From the IMG/VR virus record IMGVR_UViG_3300047276_000094, positions 1-30,949 of that record: DNA of 30,949 nucleotides; one strand, given 5' to 3'. Origin of the DNA: a virus. Under the pieces are notes generated by a model, which was not told the DNA's origin, searched no databases, and was given only the letters and a program-made list of their open reading frames with translations. Positions 6,497-16,786 of the stretch are shown here, in pieces; within the stretch, counting starts at the first letter, position 1, and every line of letters starts with the position of its first letter. Both the position numbers and the translations under genes were made by a program.

Positions 6497-6927
6497 GGGC
6501 GATTATCAATCGGAGTCTTGGTGCCCCAAGAATCCTTCGTGGTTTCAATGTGCAACCACTTAGCCCATTCCTGACCCATGCCATGCGAGTTGGGCTTCTG
6601 CTTCTTCCACCCATGTGCCAGCGTCCAAATGCGGAGACCCACATAGTCGACAATCATTTGCACGCCCAACTTGGCGTGCTCCTTGACCATCCAATCCATC
6701 GCTTGCACAGCGTGCTTACGGTTGGTGTAACGCCAGTCAAGAGCGGCACCAAACGAATGCGACGAAGGTGAAGTCCCACCACGCACAGGGCGGCGGTTGT
6801 AAATACCAACACTGGTACCCCCATACACCTTGATGAGAACATCCTTCAACTCCACCAGATTAGGTGAAGCCTTACGGAACTTGATGTAGTCAGCCTTGCT
6901 TGGCTTCTGCCAGTTGTAATAGGTCAC
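6493..6927 (-). CDS. M15-type peptidase endolysin (D-Ala-D-Ala/L-Ala-D-Glu type)
   Basis: This 144-residue protein has the zinc-site motifs of M15 (VanY/endolysin) peptidases. SSHSFGAALDW supplies His57 and Asp64 (the SxHxxGxAxD motif), and KWLHIE supplies His126. There is no signal peptide and no added wall-binding domain, so export through the holin is expected. It would cut peptide bonds in host peptidoglycan at lysis. It is the last gene of the late operon and overlaps the stop of the giant virion gene by 4 nt. It is far from the holin candidate (21 kb). It could alternatively be a virion-associated lysin because it follows internal virion genes. Confidence 0.85.
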   Translation of the reverse strand: MTYYNWQKPSKADYIKFRKASPNLVELKDVLIKVYGGTSVGIYNRRPVRGGTSPSSHSFGAALDWRYTNRKHAVQAMDWMVKEHAKLGVQMIVDYVGLRIWTLAHGWKKQKPNSHGMGQEWAKWLHIETTKDSWGTKTPIDNRP

Positions 6928-9900
6928 TCTACAAACCCCAACGCTTTCTGCTGTGCCATGAAACGCTCCATGGCTTTCTTCCTGCTATTTGCTTCACGGT
7001 CGATTGTCTCTGTAGGAACATTCCTAACTGGCAAACCAAACCATGATGCAACCGAGGCACCTTGCCTCTCCTTGTATTGGTCCGTCGACGGGAACAGTCT
7101 TTCGGCTGTTCCCAAAGGCGGAATCAAGTTCTGAATCGCATAGTTAGCCTTCTCACTTGTCAACACATTTCCGCTTGCGTCAGTTTGCAACTGACCAAGC
7201 AGAGCCAACAATGGGCTTGCGAGTTTTGAACCAACGCTCAACTGTTGCGGTGTTTCAGTGAACTGTTGACCCGTGTACAACTTCGTGTTGCCAGACAACT
7301 CAATAGGCAGACGCAACAGTGGGTTCATGTACGACAGCAAACGATTGGGCTGACCAAGTTCAGCAATCTGCTGATTCACACGAGTGAACGGTAGGTCAGG
7401 CTGAAGCCACATGCCTCCGCCAATCTTGAAAGCACCTGATTCTTTCATCCAAGGCGGAACAACATCTTCTTCCGTCGACTGGTCAAAGTTGCGTACAAAC
7501 GAGTTGTAAATCGCATAAGCCCTTGGGTTCGTCCAGCGGTTGACCAACTGGTTCGGAATGTTTCTAGACATAAATGTCCAGAACGGAACAATGTTGCGAA
7601 CAGCCTCATCAGCCGTTGAAGGATTCATGTAGTCAATCAGGTAACGGCGTGTCTCAGCCGTAGCCATCTCGACATCCATTCCCTTCTTGATGCGGTCATA
7701 AGCAAACATGTAACGACGCACAAAATCCTGCTTGTGACCAGTGCGCTTCATCATGTTCAGGAACTTGTTGTTGTAAATCCATGTGTCGCCACGAACCATG
7801 AACTCATCAAGAGCGTCAGTGAACTGACCACCGCCACTAGCCAATGCCGCCTGCATTGCCTTCTCCGCATCTCCTCGCTGTGCCTGCGGAATCTTGTTCA
7901 ACCATCCCTGAGGGTCATCAATGTATGGCGAGAGGTGCGGAAGAGCCTCTCGCATGTTTCTAATGTCTGCATTGCCAGACAACATAGAGAACATGTCGCT
8001 CATTGCGTTGCGCACATGGAAGCCAGGAGAAGCAGTTGCATACGCCTTGAAGAACTGTGTGTACTTCGCCATGAAGTCAGTCGCTCGCACAATCCCACCA
8101 GGAGCATTGAATGTCTTCGTAACATTCTGCATTGCTTCAGCAACAGCCTTAGGAACTTGAAGTCCTGGCATACCAAGGTCAACAACCTGCCCCTTGCGAA
8201 GAGCCTTCTTATCTGTCTTGTCGGCACCCTTGCGCAAACGCTTGAGATTCTTCAGTTCATCATCCGTGTATCCACCAAGACGAACCCAACCTTCATTCAG
8301 AAGAGCAACAGTTTCTTTGCTACCAAAACCAGCCTTTACCTTGTCGAGAAGTTCCTTCTCAGACACAACCATCTGGTCAAATGCACGAGATTGGAAATCC
8401 GCAATCTGAGCCTCAGCAAACAAAGCCAACGCTTTGTTAGTTGGGTCAGCGTCAAGACGGTCAACAACTTCCTGCGCACGCTTACCCCAAGCAGTCAGTT
8501 CATCACGAGCGGCTACATCAAACTTGCCAGAAGGCTTTGACGGGGCGTTCTTCAGAACCTCATTGACAGCCTCGATGCGTTCAACCAACATTGGCTTGAT
8601 TGATTCAACAGCACCCTCAGCGTATGAAGCCGCAAGACTTGCATCACCAAACACAACCTGAGCCTCAGACAGCCTGCGAGCCGCCGCTTCCTGAGCACCA
8701 CTAGCCTTATCGAAGCGACCAGCAATCCTTGCCTGTGCTTCTTCCAACTGCTTGTACAGACCCTTTCGGGCTGTCTTGCCATTCTTGTCAATAGTGCCAT
8801 GAAGAATCGCATTGAGACCCTGAATCGCTGGCTCCCAATCCTTCAACTTCTGATTACGAACAGTTTCCGCAATAGGAGTCAACTTGGCTAGACGAGCCTC
8901 ACGCTGTACGAGTTCTGTGCTGGCGGCAAGCCTTGCCTGACCAACCTGTTCCAACTGGCGCACAAGGCTCTCAGCCTGTTGCGACAGTTTTACAGTTGTC
9001 TTCTTCAGACCAGCCTCACGGCTAGCCTTACCCATCGCATCCTTTGAAGCCTTGTACAGTCTGTCAACAACACCCTGCAACGCCTGCTCACCAGCATTCT
9101 CCAAACGAGAAGGACTGATACCAAGTTCACTGGCGGTAGGAATGTAAGGCTTGGTGTTTGCTGGCTTACCAGCAGGAATACCCTTTACCCCAGCAACATC
9201 CTCCGACAAGCGAGCGGCTCTAGCCGCTTCTTCACGGGCACCATAAAGACCAGCCTCGATAGCACGCTCGTAGCCAGCAATGGATTGAAGGTCAAAACCC
9301 TCACCGCCCATAATGGTCTTGAGACGCTTCTGCAAGAAAGCAATCTCTTCATCGAGATTGCGCTGTAGACGCATTGGAGCAGAACCAGCAAGGTCGTTGT
9401 ACTCTTTCAGGAGTGCATAATCCTGTGTTACACGCCAACCGTTCTGCAAAGAATCAAGACGGGAACTAGCAGTTGCACCATCAACATAATCAGACGAGAA
9501 GATAAAGCGCTTTACGCTTTCTGGCGTAACAGTAAAGTTTGAAGCAAACTCGTCAATGAACTTGTTTATCTCACTGAACTTGAGAATGGCTGTCTGCCTA
9601 ACCGAAGGGTCAGCCGCCTGACGAGCAATCTTCAGGTCTTCCAACTCGTTGCGCAAACTTTGTGCTTGGTTTCTGAATCGTGAACGAACACTATTGCTTG
9701 TTGCGCCACTAGCACGACGCTCAAGTTCTGCAATCGTTCTTTCTGTTTCTGCAATCTGCTTGTTCAATCGACCACGAGTCTGAATGCTCATGTCTCCAGA
9801 GAACAAAGAAGCCCATTCACCACGACTGAACGACAATCCATCAATAGTGTCATCAGCCCTCAAAGCATCAGCAAGAGAAATGCCTCCACGGTCAGTAACT

Positions 9901-12900
9901 TGACCAACACCGCTCTCTCGCACAAATGCGACGAGGCGGTCACGGAAAGAAATGCCGCCCATCTCACGACCAGCAAATCTCTTGAGAGTTTCGTACATCT
10001 CCTGAGAAGCCTTCGCCATGGCAAACTCTGGGGTTTGCTCGATGGCACGCAGGCGCTTGTTGACCTCATACTGTTGGTCAACTATCTCCTTGGGCTGGTA
10101 CTGTCGACCAGCAGGAGTCTCACGCACAAACCCTTCAGTTGATAGATTGCGGTTGATTGCAATCTGCTCATCGGGGGTAGTCTTCTGAACAGGGCGTGCC
10201 GCCATTTGGAGGTCTTGAAGTTCAGCCAACTCTCCTTGAGCAGTAGCCAACTGATTACGGTAACGCCCCTTCAACTGAGGAGTAGATGCCTCACGAACCT
10301 TCTTCTTTAGTTCAGAAATCTGCTTCTTCTTGTTAGCAATCTCTGGTGCGTAAGCCTTCGTCTTCTTGTAGCGAGTCGGAGGCATCGGGGGGACTTCCTG
10401 CGGACCAGCAAGAGAAGCAGGAAGAACACCAGTGTCAGCCGCACCACGCTCAGCCGTGCGCAAACCAAGAGAAGCCTCAACATCAGCCGCACGACCACGA
10501 GCACGACCAAGCAACTCAGTTGAACGAGCAATACCATCAAGTTCGCCCTGAATACGAGCCGCCTGAATCCTGAAAAGGCTTGCAACAGTCAAAGGTGTCG
10601 ACTGGTATTCTCCAGCAAGAATCGCACGAGGGTCTGCAAACGGGTCAAGCGCAACACCGCCAGCCTCGGCAGAAACAACAAACTTGCCGTTCTCAAACGG
10701 ATACACATTGCGGAACAATCTTGTCATCTTTGAAATCATCTCTGATTCACGAGCAAGAGATTCACCAGCAATGTCGATAATCATCTGTGAAGGAAGTGTC
10801 TGTGTCTGAAGAGAAACAATCGCTTCACGAACCTTCTTGTTGCCACTCTTTGTCAGGACACGAACACCTTGATTGTCGCCAGTGCGACGAATCTTGTAGT
10901 CAACATTCTTCTCAAGAAGACCAACCTCAGAGTTGTACCACAAAACGAGACTGTCACTAGCCTCCATAGCACGATTCTGAAGCACCTTAGGTTCGGTTGT
11001 GCGAGCGATTTGCTCACCAACAAGTCCAGGGTCAGTAACAGCGCCTCGCTCAATAGCGGAGGCGGTTTCTTGTGTACGGGTAAGTTCACCATAAGCCTGA
11101 GTTGGCTTGGCACGGTCCAACTCTGTTCGCCAATCACGAACAGAACGCTCATAGTCATCCCACACTTTACGAATGCCAGACACCTTGGTATCAATCTTGA
11201 ACGAGTCCAATGTTCCAACGACATTCACCAAGAAGTTCTTCTTGCTCTTCTGGTTGAATGTCTTGGCAATCAACTCTTCAACAGGTCCAAAGTCTCCGCT
11301 TGCTTCCGCTGACACAAGTGCGGCACGCAGTTGTGACAACTGAGTGCGAGCACCATCAATCTGCAACACACGGTCCTGCCAGATGTTTCCACGCTCGTTC
11401 AGAACAGATTCTGTAATCATGCGGAGATGATTGTCTGTGATTTGCAGACCCATCTCGGACATCAACTCTTCAGTTGCAATAGACCTACGCCAAATCTCGC
11501 TAATGATGTTGTATCGCTCAACGGCAACCGCAAGATTACGGTGTACATCCTTAGCACCACGAGTCATTTCGTTTGCTCGTGCAACAGCACGGCGCTGACC
11601 CTTCTTGATGTCCATGACTTCAGTGCGGTACTCAAGTTCAGATGCATACTTCTCAAGGTCAGCAAGACCACCAATGGGTTCCTTGTCCGCCCCTCTAAGC
11701 CCCTTCTTGCCGCCACGAGTCAATGGCTTCAACTGTTCATTTGCATTCAAGGCAAACTTCTTGACTGTTTTGTCCTGACCAAACCCAATGGTATGAACCT
11801 TTGACTCAAGTTCTTGTGCACGATTGCGGAGCATGCGAATCTGTCCATCAATCTCATCAAGGTCAGAAGTTTGTACTGGCACGATTCGACCAGAACCCTT
11901 CTTGTTTACACCAATGACACGACCGTCTTTGGCGTACTTGATTTGGACACCGTTCTGGATACGCAACTCCTCAAGTCGCCTATCCTTCTTTGCCATAAGG
12001 TTGTCAATCTCCCCAAGGATGACATCAAGTTCTTCCTTGTCAGAGTTCATCAAACGCAAGGCACGCTCAGCCGCTTCCTTGCGGTTGTATGTCTTGTTTG
12101 ACTTACCACGACCAACTTCACGCATTGTGAACCTACGGTTTCCAGCAGAAACCTTCATTGCGTCAATCAGTTCATCTTCCGCTTGCACAAGTTCGGGCGG
12201 CATCATCGCACGAACAATCTGGTTTACCTGTTCGGGGTCAGTTATTCCCCTTCGTGCCAGCGACGACTCAATAGACGACACAAAGAAATCATGAGCACGG
12301 GCAATCATGTTTGCTCCAACACTCTCTGTCTCATAGAGAGTGGAGGACATACGAGCCGCATTATTCAAAATGCGCTGACGAGTATCGCCAGTCATCGAAA
12401 TAACCTTCTCGTCATTCAGGGGAGCAATCTGCGTAATACCCTTGTACCAAGAAGATTCAGTCAGTCGACGCTGAATACCTTCACGAGTTCCAGCCGCCAT
12501 ACGGCGCTGACCACGAGCCGCAACAGACTTGCCCTTTGCAATACCAGACAACTCCTCGACACCTCTGCGAATGTCTGCGGAATAAACAAACGGAAGATTC
12601 GAAGGAGTAATCTCCCCACGCATAATCCTGTCAAAGTTCGTGGCAAAGAACTGCTGGTACACCGCAGTCTTACCAACCGTTTCAGCAATGTCATTGAACT
12701 GTGAATCAATCGTCTTCAGAGTTTCCCGAAGAGCGGCAACAGCCTGCTCTTCCTTGGCAAAGTCATCAAGCCAACGCTTCGAATCCTCAACAGAACCCAT
12801 CGCAGAATCAATCATCTGATTCAGGTCATTCTTTGCTTTGTCAATCTGGTCAACAAGCACCTTGACCAAACTTTCATCACCCATGTTGTCAATAAAGAAC

Positions 12901-14675
12901 AAAGAACGCATGCTTTCGCCAAGAACCTCAAGGTCGGCAACAGCAGAATCAACTTCTTTACGGGCTTCGGAAAGAGCATCCTGAGCAGACTTGTAGCGCA
13001 ACTCGACATCACCAAGAACAGCGTTGTCAGCATTGCGAGCCGCATTCATCGCATCATTCACAGCCGCCATGAAACGACCAAAAGCATCCTTGGTCTTTGT
13101 GTTCGCTGTGCCAGCGAGTTTCATGACATCCTCAACACGCTTCGACTGCTGGGCAATCAGTTCACTATTTGGAACTGCACGCTGAATCACACGGTCAAGA
13201 ATGCCCTTATCATCCAGATACTTGAAACGAGCAAGGCGACCCATTTCTTTAGAATGGGAAGCCACATAGCCACGCAAAACGGGAATAGCGTTAGGCTCAA
13301 AGAAATCACCCTTGAAGCCACCAGCCTTGGCAATCTCATTCAGACGCTTTACAGTCAGGTCATCCTCTGTGAGAACAACACCAAAGAACTTTGTCTTTCC
13401 ATCAGCAACAAGACGACGAGGTTCAACAAATCCAGGACGACGCAACTGGTCTGGAGACAAACGCAGAACCTTCTGAAGAATCGAATCATTCCCTGCGTAC
13501 TCCTTGGCGGCAGGAGTCATGATGTGGGGGAAATAGTTCTGCTGGTATCCGACACCAGCATTAGGGTCAAGAGCCTTTGTCGCACTATCAACACGACCAT
13601 GAAGTTCATCCAAGAAAGTACGAACACGCTGAACAAATGAACGCTCAGCATCAGTCGCCGTATCAAGAAGAGCGGGATTCTCAAGAAGGTCAGAAGCACG
13701 AGACCCCAAATCAAGAAGAGTCTTCTCGTTCATTCCACCAAGAACAGTGTCACGCAACTGCGCATTGGCAACATTGCCAGCCTGAGCCGCAACAGCCCTC
13801 TCTGTGTCAGCGGAACGAATAACATCGATGTACTGCTTTGCAGTGTCTGAATCTGGTACAAGACCACGCTTCAGAGCCAAGCGTGCGCTATTTGCGTCGC
13901 TTGGCGTGAATGCATTGCGAATCGCTTGCACAAACTGACGGTCGCTAACCAGCAGTCTCCCCTTGGCAAAGGCACGCTCGCCAAACTCTCCAACCTTTGC
14001 TGTTCCCTTGATTCTCTGACCCATGAAATACAGACCAGCCTGATTCAAACCAGCAAGTTCACGCTCAGCAGGTGTAAGGAACCAAGAACCTTCACGAACA
14101 AGTTTCGCCGCCCTAGTGGCATCACCGCCAGCATCAATCAACTTTCCAGCGGCGGCAATCTTGTTGCCAAAACCAGCGGCACGAGCCGTACCAAGAGTCA
14201 AGTATGTAGTTGGGTCAAGAGCCACATCGCCAGCAAAACCAATAATGCGGTCAACCCACTGGTTGCCAGTGTCTACAAAATCACCAAACCCAAACGAAGG
14301 ATTCTTTGCCTGCGTGTAGAACTCCTTGAGGGATGCATCACCCTTTCCAGACAGAAGGTCGTAATACTCTTTGCCTGCTGAAATGACAACACGGCGAGGA
14401 ATGTCCAGAACACTGAGTGGAGCAAGAGCCTGCTTGATTCCAGGAGCGCCAAGAACTTTCGCCGCAACACCCATAACACCGCTAGGCGGACGCTGACCCT
14501 GAGCAATAGCCTCAAGGCGAGCCTGAATACCAGAACGCTGTTCCTGTGGCACATAACTCAGTTTGTTCATGGCACTACTGTAAGCACCCTGAATCACTGG
14601 ATTGTTAGGTATGGCGGAAGTGGTCGCCTTTCCTGATGCCAGATTCTTTACCCTGCTGTCAATGATTCCAGCCAT
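6924..14675 (-). CDS. Giant internal virion protein, probable DNA-ejection protein
   Basis: One uninterrupted frame encodes 2,583 residues, a quarter of the window. The N-terminal part contains the GFAGDVALDPTTYLTLG segment (about 140-157), which I associate with large virion proteins of short-tailed and actino phages. The middle (about 500-2,100) is rich in Glu/Lys/Arg/Gln/Ala with long coiled-coil predictions by eye (for example KKKQISELKKKVREA and TERTIAELERR). A C-terminal region has GFHVRNAMSDMFSML (about 2,217-2,231) and VPFWTFMSRNIPNQLV (about 2,360-2,375), a motif pair found in phage proteins carried inside the capsid. No enzyme motif was found by eye. It follows three smaller internal-protein candidates and precedes the lysin. 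By analogy with T7 gp15/gp16 it may form a channel for DNA entry. Confidence 0.75.
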   Translation of the reverse strand: MAGIIDSRVKNLASGKATTSAIPNNPVIQGAYSSAMNKLSYVPQEQRSGIQARLEAIAQGQRPPSGVMGVAAKVLGAPGIKQALAPLSVLDIPRRVVISAGKEYYDLLSGKGDASLKEFYTQAKNPSFGFGDFVDTGNQWVDRIIGFAGDVALDPTTYLTLGTARAAGFGNKIAAAGKLIDAGGDATRAAKLVREGSWFLTPAERELAGLNQAGLYFMGQRIKGTAKVGEFGERAFAKGRLLVSDRQFVQAIRNAFTPSDANSARLALKRGLVPDSDTAKQYIDVIRSADTERAVAAQAGNVANAQLRDTVLGGMNEKTLLDLGSRASDLLENPALLDTATDAERSFVQRVRTFLDELHGRVDSATKALDPNAGVGYQQNYFPHIMTPAAKEYAGNDSILQKVLRLSPDQLRRPGFVEPRRLVADGKTKFFGVVLTEDDLTVKRLNEIAKAGGFKGDFFEPNAIPVLRGYVASHSKEMGRLARFKYLDDKGILDRVIQRAVPNSELIAQQSKRVEDVMKLAGTANTKTKDAFGRFMAAVNDAMNAARNADNAVLGDVELRYKSAQDALSEARKEVDSAVADLEVLGESMRSLFFIDNMGDESLVKVLVDQIDKAKNDLNQMIDSAMGSVEDSKRWLDDFAKEEQAVAALRETLKTIDSQFNDIAETVGKTAVYQQFFATNFDRIMRGEITPSNLPFVYSADIRRGVEELSGIAKGKSVAARGQRRMAAGTREGIQRRLTESSWYKGITQIAPLNDEKVISMTGDTRQRILNNAARMSSTLYETESVGANMIARAHDFFVSSIESSLARRGITDPEQVNQIVRAMMPPELVQAEDELIDAMKVSAGNRRFTMREVGRGKSNKTYNRKEAAERALRLMNSDKEELDVILGEIDNLMAKKDRRLEELRIQNGVQIKYAKDGRVIGVNKKGSGRIVPVQTSDLDEIDGQIRMLRNRAQELESKVHTIGFGQDKTVKKFALNANEQLKPLTRGGKKGLRGADKEPIGGLADLEKYASELEYRTEVMDIKKGQRRAVARANEMTRGAKDVHRNLAVAVERYNIISEIWRRSIATEELMSEMGLQITDNHLRMITESVLNERGNIWQDRVLQIDGARTQLSQLRAALVSAEASGDFGPVEELIAKTFNQKSKKNFLVNVVGTLDSFKIDTKVSGIRKVWDDYERSVRDWRTELDRAKPTQAYGELTRTQETASAIERGAVTDPGLVGEQIARTTEPKVLQNRAMEASDSLVLWYNSEVGLLEKNVDYKIRRTGDNQGVRVLTKSGNKKVREAIVSLQTQTLPSQMIIDIAGESLARESEMISKMTRLFRNVYPFENGKFVVSAEAGGVALDPFADPRAILAGEYQSTPLTVASLFRIQAARIQGELDGIARSTELLGRARGRAADVEASLGLRTAERGAADTGVLPASLAGPQEVPPMPPTRYKKTKAYAPEIANKKKQISELKKKVREASTPQLKGRYRNQLATAQGELAELQDLQMAARPVQKTTPDEQIAINRNLSTEGFVRETPAGRQYQPKEIVDQQYEVNKRLRAIEQTPEFAMAKASQEMYETLKRFAGREMGGISFRDRLVAFVRESGVGQVTDRGGISLADALRADDTIDGLSFSRGEWASLFSGDMSIQTRGRLNKQIAETERTIAELERRASGATSNSVRSRFRNQAQSLRNELEDLKIARQAADPSVRQTAILKFSEINKFIDEFASNFTVTPESVKRFIFSSDYVDGATASSRLDSLQNGWRVTQDYALLKEYNDLAGSAPMRLQRNLDEEIAFLQKRLKTIMGGEGFDLQSIAGYERAIEAGLYGAREEAARAARLSEDVAGVKGIPAGKPANTKPYIPTASELGISPSRLENAGEQALQGVVDRLYKASKDAMGKASREAGLKKTTVKLSQQAESLVRQLEQVGQARLAASTELVQREARLAKLTPIAETVRNQKLKDWEPAIQGLNAILHGTIDKNGKTARKGLYKQLEEAQARIAGRFDKASGAQEAAARRLSEAQVVFGDASLAASYAEGAVESIKPMLVERIEAVNEVLKNAPSKPSGKFDVAARDELTAWGKRAQEVVDRLDADPTNKALALFAEAQIADFQSRAFDQMVVSEKELLDKVKAGFGSKETVALLNEGWVRLGGYTDDELKNLKRLRKGADKTDKKALRKGQVVDLGMPGLQVPKAVAEAMQNVTKTFNAPGGIVRATDFMAKYTQFFKAYATASPGFHVRNAMSDMFSMLSGNADIRNMREALPHLSPYIDDPQGWLNKIPQAQRGDAEKAMQAALASGGGQFTDALDEFMVRGDTWIYNNKFLNMMKRTGHKQDFVRRYMFAYDRIKKGMDVEMATAETRRYLIDYMNPSTADEAVRNIVPFWTFMSRNIPNQLVNRWTNPRAYAIYNSFVRNFDQSTEEDVVPPWMKESGAFKIGGGMWLQPDLPFTRVNQQIAELGQPNRLLSYMNPLLRLPIELSGNTKLYTGQQFTETPQQLSVGSKLASPLLALLGQLQTDASGNVLTSEKANYAIQNLIPPLGTAERLFPSTDQYKERQGASVASWFGLPVRNVPTETIDREANSRKKAMERFMAQQKALGFVE

Positions 14676-14681
14676 CTATTC

Positions 14682-15551
14682 CTAACCTTGAGATTTCAGC
14701 ATCTGCATCATCTGGAGACGAGTCAGTTCAAACGGAGAAAGAAGAGAAGTTCCGCTCTTCTTTATGGCTTGGTCGTAACCTCTTTGCCAAGAGCCTTCAT
14801 TGATGTTCTGGGTTGTACCAGCGGAACGAAGATTCTGCTGAAGGGTCATCAGAGCCTTCTTCTGCTCTTCCTTTCTGCGCTTCAAATCTGGGGAGTCAGG
14901 AAGAATCCTGTCAGCAACAGCAAGACCAGTAGTAGCACCCAAGCCAGCACCTGCAACAGTTGTCGCACCCGTGGGAAGAAGGGTGCCCAAAGCACCACCC
15001 AACAATCCACCAAGACCAGCGATAGAACTCTTGACTCCACGCTTGAGCCATTTATTGACTCCAGTTTCTTCCAACTTGTTTTCCTGAAGAGCCTTGATTT
15101 CGGAAGAATACTTCTTCTCATTTTCTGATTCCACGGAATACGGGTTGATTGAAGCAGGAGCCTGTTGACCAATAGTCGGCGCAAGGAATGCCAACTCTGG
15201 AAAACCAAGTTCCTTAGCCGCCTTCGCAAGAGAGGCGTTTCCACCACCCTTCTGCTTGTTGGCAAGAGCATTCAAAACACTCTTCTTCACTTCGTCCGCT
15301 GTGTCAGTGTCAATGTTGTAGGCACCCTTTGCCACTGCCTCATCAAAAGACTTCTTTACCTGTTCATAAGGAAGCCCAGACTCGACATCTGCAATGAACT
15401 CATCAGCCGCAGTCTTGGCATCCCCACCCATTGCGTAAATCTTTGCAAGGGCATCGCCATAGTCCCCAGAGCCACCCGACATGAGAGTGGCAAGAGTTCC
15501 TTGGTCAAGCATCTGTAGAAGCGCACGCTTCTCTGCGTCACTGAGAGCCAT
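14682..15551 (-). CDS. Putative internal virion/ejection protein with glycine-rich membrane segment
   Basis: This 289-residue protein has an N-terminal helical half and, at about 168-210, a long Gly/Ala/Leu stretch (SSIAGLGGLLGGALGTLL, then TTVAGAGLGATTGLAVADRI). That stretch looks like a glycine-zipper membrane-inserting segment. A basic, helical C-terminus follows. Such a layout fits ejection proteins that enter the host envelope (compare P22 gp7/gp20 or T7 gp14; an analogy only). The start ATG overlaps the upstream stop (TAATG). Its own stop is 6 nt before the giant gene, with AGGAA as ribosome site. Confidence 0.65.
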   Translation of the reverse strand: MALSDAEKRALLQMLDQGTLATLMSGGSGDYGDALAKIYAMGGDAKTAADEFIADVESGLPYEQVKKSFDEAVAKGAYNIDTDTADEVKKSVLNALANKQKGGGNASLAKAAKELGFPELAFLAPTIGQQAPASINPYSVESENEKKYSSEIKALQENKLEETGVNKWLKRGVKSSIAGLGGLLGGALGTLLPTGATTVAGAGLGATTGLAVADRILPDSPDLKRRKEEQKKALMTLQQNLRSAGTTQNINEGSWQRGYDQAIKKSGTSLLSPFELTRLQMMQMLKSQG

Positions 15552-16336
15552 TAGTAAATACCTCCGACATTCACACCCTTAGCGGCAAGTTCAAGAAGAA
15601 TCTGGTTCAAACGATTCCGTTCAGCCTGCTTCTGCTGATTCACAGCAAAGTTGTATGCACCGCTCTGCGACTGAAGGTCGGCAAGAGCGGCAAGACGAGC
15701 CGCTTCAACATCCGCTGTACGCTGAGTATTGCCACTCACCTGACGAGCACCAAGAAGGTCAGCGATGTTTTGGAACTGAGTAGTAGCCGCCTGATTAGCG
15801 GTGTTCTCCGCTGACACACGAGTGTTCAGTTGGTCCATAGAACCACCCTGAGACTGCATGAACTGTGCAAGCGCAGGATTGGTCTGGACAGCCTGAAACC
15901 TCAGGTCTGCATAAGGGTTGGTCTGCTGACCAAGCATTGTGGCAAGAGAACCGTACCCTTCATTGATTTGGGTACGAGCAGTGTCAGTCATGCCGCCCAA
16001 CTGCGTAATCAAATCGTCGTACTGCTGACCGTATGAACCACTAGAGATTGCCTTCCTGATGGCATCAGCGTTCTTCTTCAAAGCCGCCATAGCCTTAGCG
16101 TCGGCGCTCGAACCACCAGAAGCCTTGATAGCGGCAAGCATCGCCTTCTGTTGTGCAAGGGCATCGTTAGCCGCCTTAGCACCAGCGGCTTCAGCCGCCT
16201 TGGCAGACTTCTCACGCTCCGCATAAACAGGCGTGCCAACTTCATCAGCAGTGCCATAAAGCGCTGGACCCTGCACATCACCCTGAGGCTTGGGCGGATT
16301 CTTCTTCTTCGGAACTCGGGCAACAACCTGTTTCAT
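15551..16336 (-). CDS. Ala/Gln-rich putative internal virion protein
   Basis: The ATG at 16336 is chosen because GGAGGT lies 5 nt upstream; the frame extends four codons further to 16348. The 261-residue product begins with a basic, Pro-rich segment (ARVPKKKNPPKPQGD). It is then Ala/Gln-rich and helical (EREKSAKAAEAAGAKAAND; AENTANQAATTQFQNIADLL) up to a short hydrophobic end, GVNVGGIY. This composition is typical of phage internal or ejection proteins. No specific family is recognised. It sits between two similar candidates in the same operon. Confidence 0.65.
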   Translation of the reverse strand: MKQVVARVPKKKNPPKPQGDVQGPALYGTADEVGTPVYAEREKSAKAAEAAGAKAANDALAQQKAMLAAIKASGGSSADAKAMAALKKNADAIRKAISSGSYGQQYDDLITQLGGMTDTARTQINEGYGSLATMLGQQTNPYADLRFQAVQTNPALAQFMQSQGGSMDQLNTRVSAENTANQAATTQFQNIADLLGARQVSGNTQRTADVEAARLAALADLQSQSGAYNFAVNQQKQAERNRLNQILLELAAKGVNVGGIY

Positions 16337-16337
16337 C

Positions 16338-16775
16338 TCAACCTCCAATAAACGGCTTGAACGACTTCAGCATTGCCGCCTGCTGAGCCATGTCTGCAAT
16401 CTTCTGCTGTTCAATGTCAACCAAACCACGGTTGTACTGAGCCAACAGGTCAGCGGCATCCAACTCCAACTGACGAACCTCACCAGCAGTATCCTGATTG
16501 GCTCGGTTCAAATCCATAAAGTTCTGCTCGGCAAACCTATTGAGGGCATTCCGATAAATGCCCGACTGAACTCCAGGACCAGCAAGATTTCTCTTCGCAA
16601 ACGATGTAACGAACTTGGGGGTCTGCTGTTCGTACTGCTTAGTCAGGTCCTCGACCTTCCTAGCCCCCCTTGTGCGAGCGAGAAACTGGGCATACGCATT
16701 CTTGGCGGCACTTGCTGAATAAGTGTCGCCTAGAGCCTGCTTCTTTGATGAGTATGCGAAGTTGTAATCGGACAT
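16338..16775 (-). CDS. Putative small virion protein, helical
   Basis: This 145-residue protein has an AGGAGC ribosome site 6 nt before its ATG. The sequence is helical with many Gln/Ala/Asn (SASAAKNAYAQFLARTRGARK; AQYNRGLVDIEQQKIADMAQQAAML). A PGVQSGIYRNALNRFAEQN segment (67-85) resembles a motif in phage internal proteins that link to the next, larger Ala-rich protein. Function is inferred only from composition and position. Confidence 0.55.
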   Translation of the reverse strand: MSDYNFAYSSKKQALGDTYSASAAKNAYAQFLARTRGARKVEDLTKQYEQQTPKFVTSFAKRNLAGPGVQSGIYRNALNRFAEQNFMDLNRANQDTAGEVRQLELDAADLLAQYNRGLVDIEQQKIADMAQQAAMLKSFKPFIGG

Positions 16776-16786
16776 GTTTGCTCCTA

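Noticed and set aside
7734-8540. 268-codon and other long + strand frames across 7-18 kb
   Set aside because: They are antisense shadows of the giant virion gene and its neighbours, with Ser/Arg/Leu-rich unlikely products.
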